Assembly (NCBI GenBank): GCA_013399015.1 | Contig: VWZX01000198.1 | Coordinates: 62,001 to 126,000 of the forward strand | Origin: Galbula dea | Taxonomy: Eukaryota; Chordata; Aves; Piciformes; Galbulidae | DNA: 64,000 bases | Direction: 5' to 3' | In this document: in pieces, positions 51,501 to 62,434 of the stretch | Numbering within the stretch: the first letter of the stretch is position 1 | Layout of the letters: each line of letters opens with the position of its first letter | Position numbers and translations under genes: made by a program | Notes under the pieces: generated by a model | Told to the model about the DNA's origin: nothing | The model's database searches: none | The model's input: only the letters and a program-made list of their open reading frames with translations

Positions 51501-52621
51501 ACATTTGGTTCTTCTGTCCATTCATCTCCTCCCATCTGTTCAGATAAGAAAACAAACAGTCAAACCAACAGTCTGTTTATAATTTGCCCAAACCATTGCT
51601 CCCACTCAGAACTGGCAGGTAGAGGATTAGAGGGTGTTTATTTGGGTTGCTAACTACAATTACTAATGAGTGCAAATAACAGAAGAAAAGGGCAAGAACA
51701 TTGAGATTTTGCTAGCATACCTGAGATGACACAGTTTTTCTCCTCCAGGTGATGCTGCATGGAACAGCCTGATTCCCAACCGCAGAGGAATAATTTGCAG
51801 CCTGCAAAGCACTAAGGATCTGTCCACCACCATCCATCTGTAAGAGAACTGAAATTGGTGCATTGCTCAGGCCTCCACAGAGAGAAGAAAACGGTCAATA
51901 CGAGATGCAGGCTGTGAGGACAAGTACCTGCATCTAGCACCACCGTTATGTATTTCTGGCACTCCCCTGGTCGCTGAGCTTTCAGCAACTTGGCAAAGGC
52001 TCTCTTTCTCTCTTTTTCTTGCTCCTGCTGCCTCCTCTGTGCTTCTCGCTCCTTTCTTTTCTGCCAAGCAGCCTGAAAGATTGCCTCCCGTTCCTTCTGA
52101 CAACATTTTGACTTCTTGGGATGGGAGGATGTTTCTAGGCTTGCTCCACTTACCAGTTGCCAACTGGGCAGGTCTGCAGAGTCAGACTGAGATGCTGGCA
52201 GCGTACACAAGGAAGGCCTCTCAGCACAGTGCGTGCCATTTTGGCTGCCAGCAGACACATCTCCATGTGACTCCAGTGCTACCTTTAGCCCTCCCCTACC
52301 AGGTGCCAACAGGCCATAGCTAGCACCTCCTGCATCCCCATCGCTCGGTTGGAGAGACTCAAAAGCCACCTCTCTCGCTGCTTCAACCCTCCTCTTGATC
52401 CTCTCAGGCAGAGGAACGACCTCCATCTCCTCGTCCTCTTCGCTCCCACTGCTTACTACCGCAACCGCCCCTGCCGCCCTCCCAGCCTTGGGAGCAGCAG
52501 ATGAGGACGGCCGACTGTCCAATTGGCCAGACGGTGTCAGCGGCAATGGGTGCAGCAGGGAGGCTAAGGTAGGCAGCTCCTCCTCATCACACTCCTCAGG
52601 CCTCAGCTTTTCTTCCGCCAT
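48576..52621 (-). CDS. EME1: crossover junction endonuclease EME1 (MUS81 partner)
   Basis: Eight exons, in order: 51928-52621, 51721-51848, 51446-51535, 50874-50995, 50506-50632, 50140-50255, 49116-49305 and 48576-48752 (1644 nt, 547 aa; human about 570). Phases close throughout. EME1 is the non-catalytic partner of MUS81 in the nuclease that cuts branched recombination and fork structures. The N-terminal half is acidic and disordered (SSGSEEDEEMEVVPLPERIKRR). A basic helix region with KRKEREAQRR follows, then the degenerate ERCC4 nuclease fold (MDGGGQ, QAVPCSITWRR, NVLVLR). The C-terminal helix-hairpin-helix part includes WKRQIQQFNRVSLEMAEAI and TSRRVGPELSRRIY. Start chosen at MAEEKLRPEEC; the open frame continues upstream, but only into the promoter shared with MRPL27. 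Confidence 0.95.
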
Positions 52622-52771
52622 CTCTCCCTCCACTGTAGAAAAAGCAAGGACAGCGCCCGCTGAGGGGAAGCTCTTGCGTGCGGCGGTTGGTCCAAACCAG
52701 CGCGCGCCTGGCAACGATTGGTCCGAATGCGCTCCGTCCTCCCACCGGAAGAGGAGGTGACGCCAAGGAAC
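52622..52771. promoter_or_regulatory. bidirectional promoter of EME1 and MRPL27
   Basis: The two start codons face away from each other with only 150 bases between them. The segment is GC-rich and TATA-less. It contains two copies of TTGGTCC(A/G)AA (52687-52696 and 52718-52727), which include inverted CCAAT boxes 31 bases apart, the kind of site bound by NF-Y. Confidence 0.75.
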
Positions 52772-55700
52772 ATGGCGGCGGCAAGGCGGCTGTGTGAGTG
52801 ACGGGGTATTTTGAGGATCCTTTCGTCTTTACCTTACGCGGCTGCTCGGCTGAGGCGGTGCTGTGGGGATATGAGCAGGTTTCAGACCCTAGTATTACCA
52901 CTTCGTGGGGTTATTCTTGCGAAAGGGGTCTCGGGCGGTTCGTAGCGCAGCCTGCTGAAAGCAGGGTCACCTCTGAGGTGGGGTCGAGGTGTTGGGGTCT
53001 TTACGCATCTGGACTCGAAAATCTCTGGGGATGGGGGCTACACAGCTTCTCTGTGCTGCTGCTTGCTAGCCCTTATGGTGAAAAAAATCATCTTTGGAGA
53101 AACAGTATTCATGTGCGCCCGGTAAAGATAAAACTGCAAGGGGTGCTGTTATCCTTGTGCAGTGCAATAGTCAGGAGATCTTAAAAATCTTCCCCCCCTT
53201 TTATATAATCTGAAAGTGTTATAGGTAGAAACATTCTCATGGTTTCTTTGGTGGGGCATCAGAATTGTGAAGTTTTCCTCTGGACATCCAGCATGTCTTC
53301 ATAATCGTGTTACAAACTCTCTGAGTCTTCTCTACATAACTCGTTTTCTTCACATACAATGCTTTGAGATTCACCTTTTCGTTAGCAGTCTTCTTTCATA
53401 TAACACAAAATGTAACCTTGAAATCAGCCTGTTGGAGGGTGTTTTTTACTAAAAATTAATTGGACTATAACTTTCTAGAATTTGCATATATGAAACTGTA
53501 ACTCTTCATCTTTGCTTATTTCCCTGTAGTTTGTCAAGTCGCAGAGCCTTTCTTTCACTGAACAAGTAAACTCCTGAAATTAATGGCTCTTTGTAGAGCA
53601 CTTACCCATTTCTCAACAATATTTCTAGCTCATTAGGTATCTTTGGTAATTTAATTAATATTAAATGAATCCAGTGGTTTTACTCAGGTTAAAGAAGCAA
53701 GAATGTTATGATGACTCTTCTGTACTAACCTACTGCTTAAGAGGCTAAATAGAGAGATTCAGAAAAATTGGATTTCCCTGCTAAATGCATTAAAGGAGAT
53801 ACTGAAGAGATTTTTAAGAAGAACCAATTATATCTCAATAATTTTTAACAGAGAGAACTTCATGAGAGGGTTAGTTTTCTTGCTAAGAAAACCAGTGTAT
53901 TTTCTGTCAGCTTTTCTTGTTTGTTTCTTTAAGGAAGAATTTTGTGGTATGAACAATATTTTGTGTTCCAGAGAAAATCAGGGTCTGTAACAACTAATTA
54001 TTATTTATTTTCCCTCAGTTATTATGTTCCGGATAGCAATAATTACATGCTTATATATTGTTGTGAAGTCTTCTAATTTGGAACATTTCAAAATATTACT
54101 GTGTACGTAAATGCTATTCAATTGATGGGGAACCTGAAAGAGATATCACAACCTGTGTTTTTGCAAAGCAATATAAGGCAAATCCACAGCAACCAGTAAT
54201 GTGTGTACCTTGTTTTACAAGGCTTCACTTAAACAGTACTTTACGTGTGTCCTTTAACATCGTTGCCAAGAGTTTTATTCATCCTTGGGCAGTAGCAGCA
54301 CTTGAGATGTGGCCTCTTTGTAGGGGACTTAGGTCATGGTGGTCTTAGTGGGTTTTATCTTGGAAGCAGATTTTTTTCCCCTCACAGCTTTATTTTGTCT
54401 TTAGTTTTAAAGCCTGTCTTAAGTGACATTCTTTAAATCTGAAAAAAGAAAGCATGTGGATTCGTTTTTTTCAGCTGACATTTTTGTTTTTCTCATTCCC
54501 AACCCAGTTCTAACTGCTCCCCAAATAAGCCTGGTCACCGTCAGATGTGCTTCTAAGAAAACTGGGGGCAGCTCAAAAAATTTAGGTGGCCGCAGCCCTG
54601 GGAAGCGCTATGGATTCAAAAAAGTAGAAGGTAGGTCTGAGTTTTAATTTGCATTTCTTTGGGTTCTTCACAGCTTCCTTCATGGTTTGGATGTCAGTTG
54701 TTGAGCATTTCAGTAGGAGGTGGCCAGGGAATGATTGCAAGAGAAACAGAAGTGGACGTTCAGTGAAACCTTGGGTGAGGCAGTCTCCCTCCCAAAGGGC
54801 CCACAAGCAGCCAGGCAAAATTCCCTACAGAAAACATACTTTGATTCTGATTTTGCTTCACTGGAGTTCTGGGAGGAGGGTACAATGAGACACCTAATAA
54901 CTGAAGTGCACTTTCTCCTGTGCTGAGCTGGAAAGCTGGGTATTTTTTATGTTTACAAAGGGGGGAATTATGAGGCTTAGCAGAAGCCGAAGTACAGATT
55001 CTTGCAGCCAAGTGCTTAATAATTATTAGTTTTGCTGATAGAATCATACTGATATAAAAGGTAGTAAAACAAATGTTTGCAGCAACCACAAAATGCCTTG
55101 TACCCTAGAAGGAATCTTTTAGAATACTAGAATTGCTTTTTGCCATTGTATACCCCTCAGCAGCATTTTTTGCTAGATGCTTTTTAGCATTTGAAGTAGT
55201 GTTTCCTTACAAATTCCTACATAAAGCTGAGTTTTGTTAAGCCCTGGAACCATGTGTTCTGCTAGGGCACTAGGGAGCTTCATTTCTATGCAGTCTGACC
55301 GTCACTCTGTTGCAGGTGAATTTGTGCATGCAGGCAACATTTTGGCTACGCAGCGGTTGATACGCTGGCATCCAGGGGCTCACGTAAGTTGTTTTCTCTC
55401 TTCCTTGGTTCTCCGAACCGCAGCCCAAAACTGAGTCCTGTACTTGATGTCTTCACTCAGTGAAGCTTGTTTTCAGTGCACTTTCCTGTATTCTACGTAA
55501 TCTGAAATTGGGGTTCATTACCTGACCTGGTATATATCTGGCCTGGTTAGAGTCACACTTCTGCCCACATGACTCAGGAAAGGTCAGAAAGTTAAGGATA
55601 TCCCAGAACACTTCTAACTTGAGTGCTTGTGCTTCAGGGTCAAATCAGTATCTCCTCCCTTGCAACAGGCACCACTGCATACCGATTGCTGGAAGGAGGT

Positions 55701-56050
55701 AGTGTGGGTTTCTTTTATCTTAAAAGTACAAAGCAACAGATGTTGTTGAAGCCAGGCTATCAAATGAGGCAGACCAGTGATCAGATCTGCTTTAGTGGTG
55801 GACCTCCAACTCTTCCTTTCTAACACTGCTCATCCTCTTCTAGGTGGGGATGGGGCGTAACAAGACACTCTATGCCCTGGAGGATGGGATCGTGAGATAC
55901 ACCAAAGAGGTCTATGTACCTCCACCCCGCAGCAGTGAGAGCAGGGAAGCGATCTGTCGGCTACCCAAAGGAGCAATTCTTTATAAAACCTTTATCAATA
56001 TTATCCCTACCACAGAAGTGGGAAGCTTTAAACTGGTCACCATGCTCTAA
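52772..56050 (+). CDS. MRPL27: mitochondrial large-subunit ribosomal protein bL27m
   Basis: Four exons: 52772-52793, 54508-54630, 55316-55383 and 55844-56050 (420 nt, 139 aa; human 148). The first exon encodes only MAAARRL plus one base. The rest of a basic mitochondrial presequence follows in exon 2, then the bL27 start CASKKTGGSSKNLGGRS. Next come HAGNILATQR, RWHPGAHVGMGRNKTLYALEDG and the mitochondrial extension ending FKLVTML. L27 sits near the peptidyl transferase centre. All phases close. Confidence 0.96.
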
Positions 56051-56226
56051 GCCTCCTGTGTCATGTGGGGACAGATGGGAAGGAGCTGCTGGGAGAGACC
56101 ACTCCAGCTGGAGTGGTATCCAAGAACAGGAGTATTCTAGCTCTGAAGATACCAGTTTAGGACTTTGTTTTCTTGCTCCTAAAGGACGTGTTTTGAGATC
56201 ACCTGCTGGCATTTGTAAGAGTGTGT

Positions 56227-56232
56227 AATAAA
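56227..56232 (+). terminator. MRPL27 polyadenylation signal
   Basis: AATAAA lies 177 bases after the stop codon and is followed by TG-rich sequence. Confidence 0.8.
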
Positions 56233-58613
56233 TGCTGTGGGGCTGCTGAAGGTCTTGGCTATTCACAGAATGTGTTATGTATGTTCGTGTAGTATCTGAA
56301 ACTGCCTTCGTCCGGAAAACCTCTTCCATTGTGCCACTGAATAGGTTCCCTCTATAAGCACACTCTTATGTATTTGTCCCACTAATAATTCCTTATCTAT
56401 TTTTACTCATTTTTAGATGTTACTGTTGTATTTGATTCATAATTCAAAATACTGCAGAAGAGGACAGATAATTTTTCACTTACACCTAATGCTACATCCC
56501 AGGAATTTTTTCCTTCTATCTAACTTGCCTCATTGATCAACTCAGATACCTGAAAGTCTTCCATTTACTAGCCACGTGAGGCAAGTTCACACTTGTAAAG
56601 CTAATTCATTACTAATTTTAAAGTGCCTGGTAAGATACACAGGCCTGGGGTGGTATTTGAGGCTCAGCAGCAGGAGGCATATCAAAGCCGTAATCAAGAA
56701 GACCTACCCTTTTGTCTTCTCTGAGTAATTCCGTGACATTTTTTTGAGCTTATGTTGCTTGAAAGAAAGGAGCCCAAAAGCACTGTGGCCAGACAGATCT
56801 CATTTAATCTGCAGGCTTGTAAACTACTTGAAACATTTGCTCTGCTGTAGAAAACAGGTTATCAAAATGGGTGGGGTAAGGATACTAGTGCTGATGCTTT
56901 TCAGATTGTCTGCTCTGCAGAAAACAACTGGGTAGAGGGCCAGCCACACACATCCAACTTCAGCTTTTTGCTCTTCATGGAGACCAACAGCTATTTTGTC
57001 CACACTTCATCCTTTCCCAGCTTGCGTATCCAGTCACATGGTTCGTTGCAGTGTGTGGTATTTGCATACAGCAGGTGACACAACCCCTGGAGCCCCCAGA
57101 GCTGTGATGCTCTACAATGGCGAACCACCAGCCGCTGGCTGCTGCTGAAGTAGGGTGGTGGGCAGTCCTGTAACAAGGGTTGACAGAGGTGGACACAAGC
57201 AAAACTGAAATCCCTCACATCACACCCAGCAAGAGTGGGCTCATCCAGCTCACACAGGACAGCCTGAGAAACAGGACTCTAGGCAGGGGGAGCACTGCTA
57301 CCTCTGTCCACTTGGTTCATGCAGCTCTTGCCACTGACAGCCAACCTCTGCCTGCCTGTTTACCCATGCTGACACCTCAGACGCATCCTCACTAGGCAGC
57401 ACAGGGTCTGCTCTAAGCGTCTGAACTAGCTGACACTGCTATGCAGCACAGCCTGGGGGCAGAAGCCTAGTGATGGCAGCCTGGACCAAGGGCAGGGTTT
57501 CATTCAGACTCAGCACAACCATCTCTCTTGGGGAGGGGAGGGCAGATAACCAAGGCAACTATTCTGGTAGTTGTGCATAAGAGCTACATCACATGCTCAG
57601 GGTTACAGAATTTGTAAACTCTTATCTACCAAGGTAGTCATTTCAGGATAATGTAGCAAGCAAATCTGCAGAGCAATAGCTGTCCTCTTCCTAAGCAGTC
57701 TCACTCCAGTTAAACTCGATTCCTCATCAAGGTGTTAAGCAACAGTGAGCAGAGATCCTTCTTGCACAGAGCAGCTGCTTGAGCCAGAGCCAGGTGGGCT
57801 GTTCCTTGGTCTCAGAAAAGCTCTATTTCTGCCAGTAGAAAACAGCCCAGAGACCCCTAGAGCAATCAGGGATCCGCAGAGGACTACAAGTGAGAGATTG
57901 GTAAGAACCAACCAAGGAACCATTTGTGCACTATTACAGAAGGAAACCAGGCTGGCTGGAGGCACAACTGTTTGTTTTGATAAATGATTAGCAAAACAAG
58001 TGCAATTGCACCTCCTTGAAAGCTGCCTCACACCACTACAAACTGCTTTGCTTTTTCTAATAAAAATACACCCTGTTTACATTTCCCTTCCCTATATACT
58101 TCTTTGCATCCACATCCATTTCTCCACATAGCTGCCTTCTCCTTTTCATCCATCCACCTGAGAGGCAGGTCCAACCACCGTGAAGGCTCTGCAGCTCATA
58201 GTGCATCCCACGCTGCCCTGGCAAGCAGCTATGCAGGGCAAAGAGCAGAGTGTTTGCGCCCTCTCTCCTATGTGTGACATGGACAGGCAACGGAGAGGAA
58301 AAGGGAAAAAGGAGTAGAGGCAGCAGAGCAGGCAGGGGACGCCAGCAGCGCAGCCCATTCCCACTATAGTTTCTGCTTGGGAGTTCCCAGCTGGTGCTGG
58401 ACTGTTAGATATGCCTCTCATGGAACAAGTCTCTCCATCCTCTGCAAGCCAAGGGTGCCTCTCCCTCCATCTCCCGGGGACTCTGGAGTGGTACCTGCAA
58501 CCCTCCATCAGGGCTTCAGCCATCCCTGCAGGTTTGGAGGCTGAGCTTTCCCTAGGCAGCCACCAACATTAAGGCAGGGCTGGCTGAACACGCTGCTCTT
58601 TTTCCATCACCAG
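56233..58613. other. intergenic region after MRPL27
   Basis: No exon with matched splice sites, no RNA gene and no named repeat recognised on either strand. Confidence 0.45.
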
Positions 58614-58882
58614 CTTCGCCAGTTGAAAGCCAACCACAGGAAATTGCAGATGCAAGAAAAAGGGCTTTGTGTCTTACTGCTCTGTGCCCAGGAGCTGTGT
58701 ACAAGAGAGCCAGCTGCTGGGGATATGTGCACCAGTGAGTGTCTCTGTCTGCCTCTGCCCTGAGATTTCAGCTCTTTTCCTTACTGGGGCCCTTGCTTGT
58801 AGAGCGGAGCCTGACCCCACATACAACTGCAATGGGGGAGAACACCCTTCACGAGCTGCACGGGGAGCTCGAGAAGCTGTGA
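58614..58882 (+). other. pair of phase-compatible exon-like segments, unassigned
   Basis: Segment 58614-58734 follows a TTTTTCCATCACCAG acceptor and ends at A/GTGAGT. Segment 58803-58882 follows CTTGCTTGTAG and ends in a stop. Joined, they stay open: LRQLKANHRKLQMQEKG... and then MGENTLHELHGELEKL with a stop. No upstream exon or family was recognised. The second segment is antisense to the last exon of the membrane-protein gene at 58849-58944, so at most one of the two is likely to be protein-coding. Confidence 0.25.
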
Positions 58883-59851
58883 CTGTTGGGTCTTGGAGAC
58901 ATTACCCCCAGAGGCACAGCCAGGTGGGGTTGAGTGAATGATCTCTGGAGTAGAGTGGGAGCAAGGAGGAGGCAGAGCTCAGCTCTGGTCAGAGGTCCCA
59001 TGTTCATCAGCAAGCCCAGCCAGGCTGCAGTAGGGGAGCCCAGCAATGCAGCCTGCAAACCCCAGAACTCGGAGGCAGCCGGGGACTCAGGGGCAGGAGG
59101 GGGAGAGGGAGGACACTCACAAACTGGCTCGGAGTCCGAAAGAAGCGGCAGGAGCAGAGGAACTGGCAGCACGTGGGGTCCCGGTGGTACAGGAGCAGCA
59201 GCACGTTGAGGATGGCCACAATGAAGACAGAGGTGGACACCACTGCCAGGGGAAGGGAGACAAGGCAGGTGGTCTGTGGGCCTCCCTGACGCCTCCTGCC
59301 TTCACTCTCTGGGTGTCTCGGCAAGGAGCAGCTTGGAAAGACCCCAGGGAAGCCGAGCTCGCATGCTGCCCGTCCCGAGGATGCCAAAAGCCTCACTGTG
59401 CCCAACATCTCTCTCTCCCCCTACAAGACCAGGGACAAGCCGTAGAGCCAGAGGGGCTCAGCCTTGTCCCAGACCCCTACAGCAGTGACCAGCTCCCGCA
59501 GGGACCGGCCTCTGGCCGCATAGTACTCCATCTCCCGCCCGGGGCTCATGCTCAGCACCTTAGCAAGGTGCCGAATCACCAGCACTCTGCGAACCCACGG
59601 CTCCCACCCAGCCCATGCTCTGCTCCATGAAGCCCACTCGGCACCGCCAACCCCTCCCGCTGCTCTACTCTGCCCGGGCCCTCAGCCCCGGGAGCCAGCG
59701 GGGCCCCAGAGAACGACCGGGGGGCTGCCGCGTCCCGCCGGCATAGTCTGAGACCGCCCCCAGAGGCAAGGGCAGAAACCGGTCCCGCTGGGTGGTCGCC
59801 CCCCTTCCGCCGGAGTCCGCCACTCACCCACGGCGACCTCGGCTGTTCCAT
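58849..59851 (-). CDS. probable small single-pass membrane protein, family not recognised
   Basis: Two exons are well supported: 59121-59242 (pyrimidine-rich acceptor, GTGAGT donor) and 58849-58944 (acceptor CTACTCCAG, stop TGA). They join in phase. The first encodes a strong membrane segment (VVSTSVFIVAILNVLLLLY) followed by a cysteine-rich juxtamembrane stretch (HRDPTCCQFLCSCRFF). The second encodes a Ser/Pro-rich tail ending SSSPCSS. A likely first exon lies at 59828-59851 (ATG in GCGGCCATGG, donor GG/GTGAGT) in a CpG island. Its phase is off by one for the membrane frame, unless a donor 4 bases further on or an upstream start is used. Estimated length is 80-95 aa. The gene sits between MRPL27 and XYLT2. 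Confidence 0.5.
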
Positions 59852-60130
59852 GGCCGCCGTGCGCCGACGCCCCGCCAGGCTGCGCCACCCCGCCACCGGG
59901 CGGGGCCAGAGCGGCACAGAGACAGCCCCTCCCCGCCGGCCCCCGTTGGCAGGAGGCGGTATTGGCTACCTTCGCCGGTTGGAAGGCGGTGCCGGCCGTC
60001 GCCGCAGCAGGCGGGAAGAGTCCGTCCTTTCCTCCCCAGACACCAGCGGCTCTCGGCGGCGGCGACGCGCCCGAGCCAGGACAGCTCGTCCGCGGCTGCC
60101 CCAGCCCCGCTGAACTGGCTGAGCGGCGGC
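59640..60130. promoter_or_regulatory. CpG island
   Basis: Very GC- and CpG-rich sequence with open frames on both strands as a by-product. It includes the candidate first exon of the small membrane-protein gene and CCGCC boxes, and is probably its promoter. Confidence 0.55.
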
Positions 60131-61800
60131 CGGGAGCTGTGGTCAGGCCCAGTGGCCCTCAGCGGCCTCGGGTCAGCGTGCAGGGAACAGCTCCCGTGCT
60201 GCCTCTCCTGGGGAGGGAAACCTGGGCTGCGGGAGGCTCCCGACCCTCGCCCTCGGCTCCAGCCCCTCAAGCACCGGAAGGTGCCTATTCATCAGCTAAT
60301 TAACGCTCTACCGTAAGTGCAATGTAAACGCCAAGTGACCCGACTAGGCACTGCCTGCAGGGAACCTGCTACCAGCGCCGAGCTCCGCGCAGAAAACTAG
60401 CGGGCTGCTCCCGCTGCTTAACGGGTGAAAACATGGGTGGTACCCGGGTTCCAGCCCTCCGCTCCGAGCACGTTCCTTGGCTCTCACCTAATGAGTCACC
60501 TATCACCCAAATGAACCCTGCTTCAACATCCCCCTGCTCTGGTGCCTAGGACAGACTTAGACCCACAAAGCTCCCCCTGCCCCTTCCAGCACAGCACATG
60601 CTTCAAAAACCCCACACACTGTATCATAGAGCTATAGATATATTTGTGGTGACATTGCATATTTAAGACAACTTTACATAATGCTTTCAACAGTTATGGC
60701 ATTCTCCTCTGCAGCAGGAGCACGTCTTGTGCAGCCCCTCTCACTTCACATCCCTCCACAGCCCCAGAACACGCCCCGAGGGAGTGGGCACAGGAGGTGT
60801 GTGCTAGGGTGCCAGCAGGTACCTGCCCTCACCCACCACGGTCTCCCTACCCTCCATGTTACCATGTGCCTCTTGCAGCACCAACACCCTTGGGGAAGCC
60901 CAGGGCTTTGAAGAAAGGTGAAAAGATGGCACAGATATTTGGAGACGCCAAAACCCCAACTGGCCAAGGCTCTGAGCTGCTAGCTCCCACCAACCCTGCC
61001 TTGATGGTCTTCAGATCATCTCCAGCAGCTCCCCTGCCTCAGCCCTAGGCAGGGGCAATCCCCCTTCCCAGGCTGCAGCTGAGCATCTTCCCAGAGTAAA
61101 AACAAAATTCAGTTCTCTGTGCAGCGTTGGTATATTGCGAGGAAGGTAGGGAAGGGAAACGCTCCACTACACCCCTTCCCTGGAGGAAATGGTGTCTCTT
61201 CCCTCCGGAGGAGGAGGAAGAAACAGCAGAGAGCAGATGGAGCTGGCAGAGACTGGATCTCGCCTCTTTGCTCTTTGGCCAGGGAAGCACAGCAATCCCA
61301 AGAACTTCTGCTGACCCACGACAAAAGTTTGTGCCAAGGGGCTGTGGCACAGGGCAGCTAACTGCGCACTGCAAGCAGCTGTCTCATTCACAGCAGGACG
61401 CCAGGCCGGTGATGGCATTTTGGCAGGGGGCCAGCATGTCTCCTTGCTGAGGTGGAGACAGAAGCAGCAAGGTCTACAGCAGCTTCTTAGACTTGACGCA
61501 CGAACTGACTGGTCTCCTGCTTACTGTCATACAACACACACCGTCAGCTCCAAACATTTGCAACACTTGAGCAGCAGCCTCGGGGCAGGCTGCACCCCAC
61601 AACTGACTCTGCCAGCAGGGAGCAGGGTGTGGCTCCCCAGCAGGAAATGGAGAAACAGCAAAACAATAATACTAACTAAAAAAATGTAAACGACCCAGCA
61701 CCCTGTCCTGTAGCACCAGGACACCCAAGACAACAAGGTGTGTTAACATCTGAGGGGACATGGAGACACATGGACTTCCCGGCCAGTGCGGGGTCTTGTC
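60131..61800. other. region downstream of XYLT2
   Basis: Probably contains part of the XYLT2 3' UTR at its right end. No exon or named repeat recognised. No clear minus-strand AATAAA found. Confidence 0.35.
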
Positions 61801-61821
61801 TCTATTGCACTTTGCATCATA

Positions 61822-61864
61822 TGTATATTTTTAAATATATTTATATATATATATATAAAAAAAA
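61822..61864. repeat. AT microsatellite
   Basis: TATATTTTTAAATATATTT followed by an (AT)n run and an A tract, about 0.6 kb past the XYLT2 stop. It is probably within or just beyond its 3' UTR. Confidence 0.8.
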
Positions 61865-62434
61865 TACAAACTAAAGGGCTAGGATAGAGGGGATGAGATG
61901 CAGGCCCTGGACCATCAGCAGCTCTGTGCACACAGCAGACTTTGACCCATTCTGCTTCTGCCTCTCCCTAGGGCCCCTTGCCTGCCATCCCAGGGGGAGG
62001 CGATTAGCAGCACAGGGCCTGATCATGCAGAGATCAAGCCCACAGCTGAGCAGGGTCCTGAGTTGCTCCAGAACCTGCCCATCCACCAGCCTTCACTCCC
62101 TTCCTCATCTCCTCTTCCTGAGGCTCCAGGGCCTTGAGTAACAAATGCACAGCTCTTCCTGTGCCCCCACGATGCTAGACATCCCAGCAGGCTCTGCCCA
62201 GCCAGCCAGCAAGTGCCCATTCCTGGAAACAGGGGTCAAGACTGTCCTCACACCTCCCCCTCTGCCCAAAATACTCGACAGGAAAAAGCTTTCCCAAGCC
62301 CAGAGGTTCCCCTTCTCTCTTCCTCGACTGACCACAATGCAAAGGGCAGGGGTGATGTAGTCCGGAGACACCCCCACGCCAGTGATGGGTGATGCTCCTT
62401 GCTTCCAAGGCCGCCGCCCCCCCAACTGCTCCTG

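Noticed and set aside
59460..59650. Minus-strand open stretch with REMEYYAARGRSLRELVTAV, considered as a middle exon of the small membrane-protein gene
   Set aside because: No donor in it gives the phase needed by the membrane exon, and the acceptor lacks a pyrimidine tract. It lies in or beside a CpG island, where long open frames are common.
59792..60316. Long open frames on both strands at 59.8-60.3 kb
   Set aside because: They are explained by high GC content. Composition is Pro/Arg/Ala/Gly-rich in every frame, with no recognisable domain.
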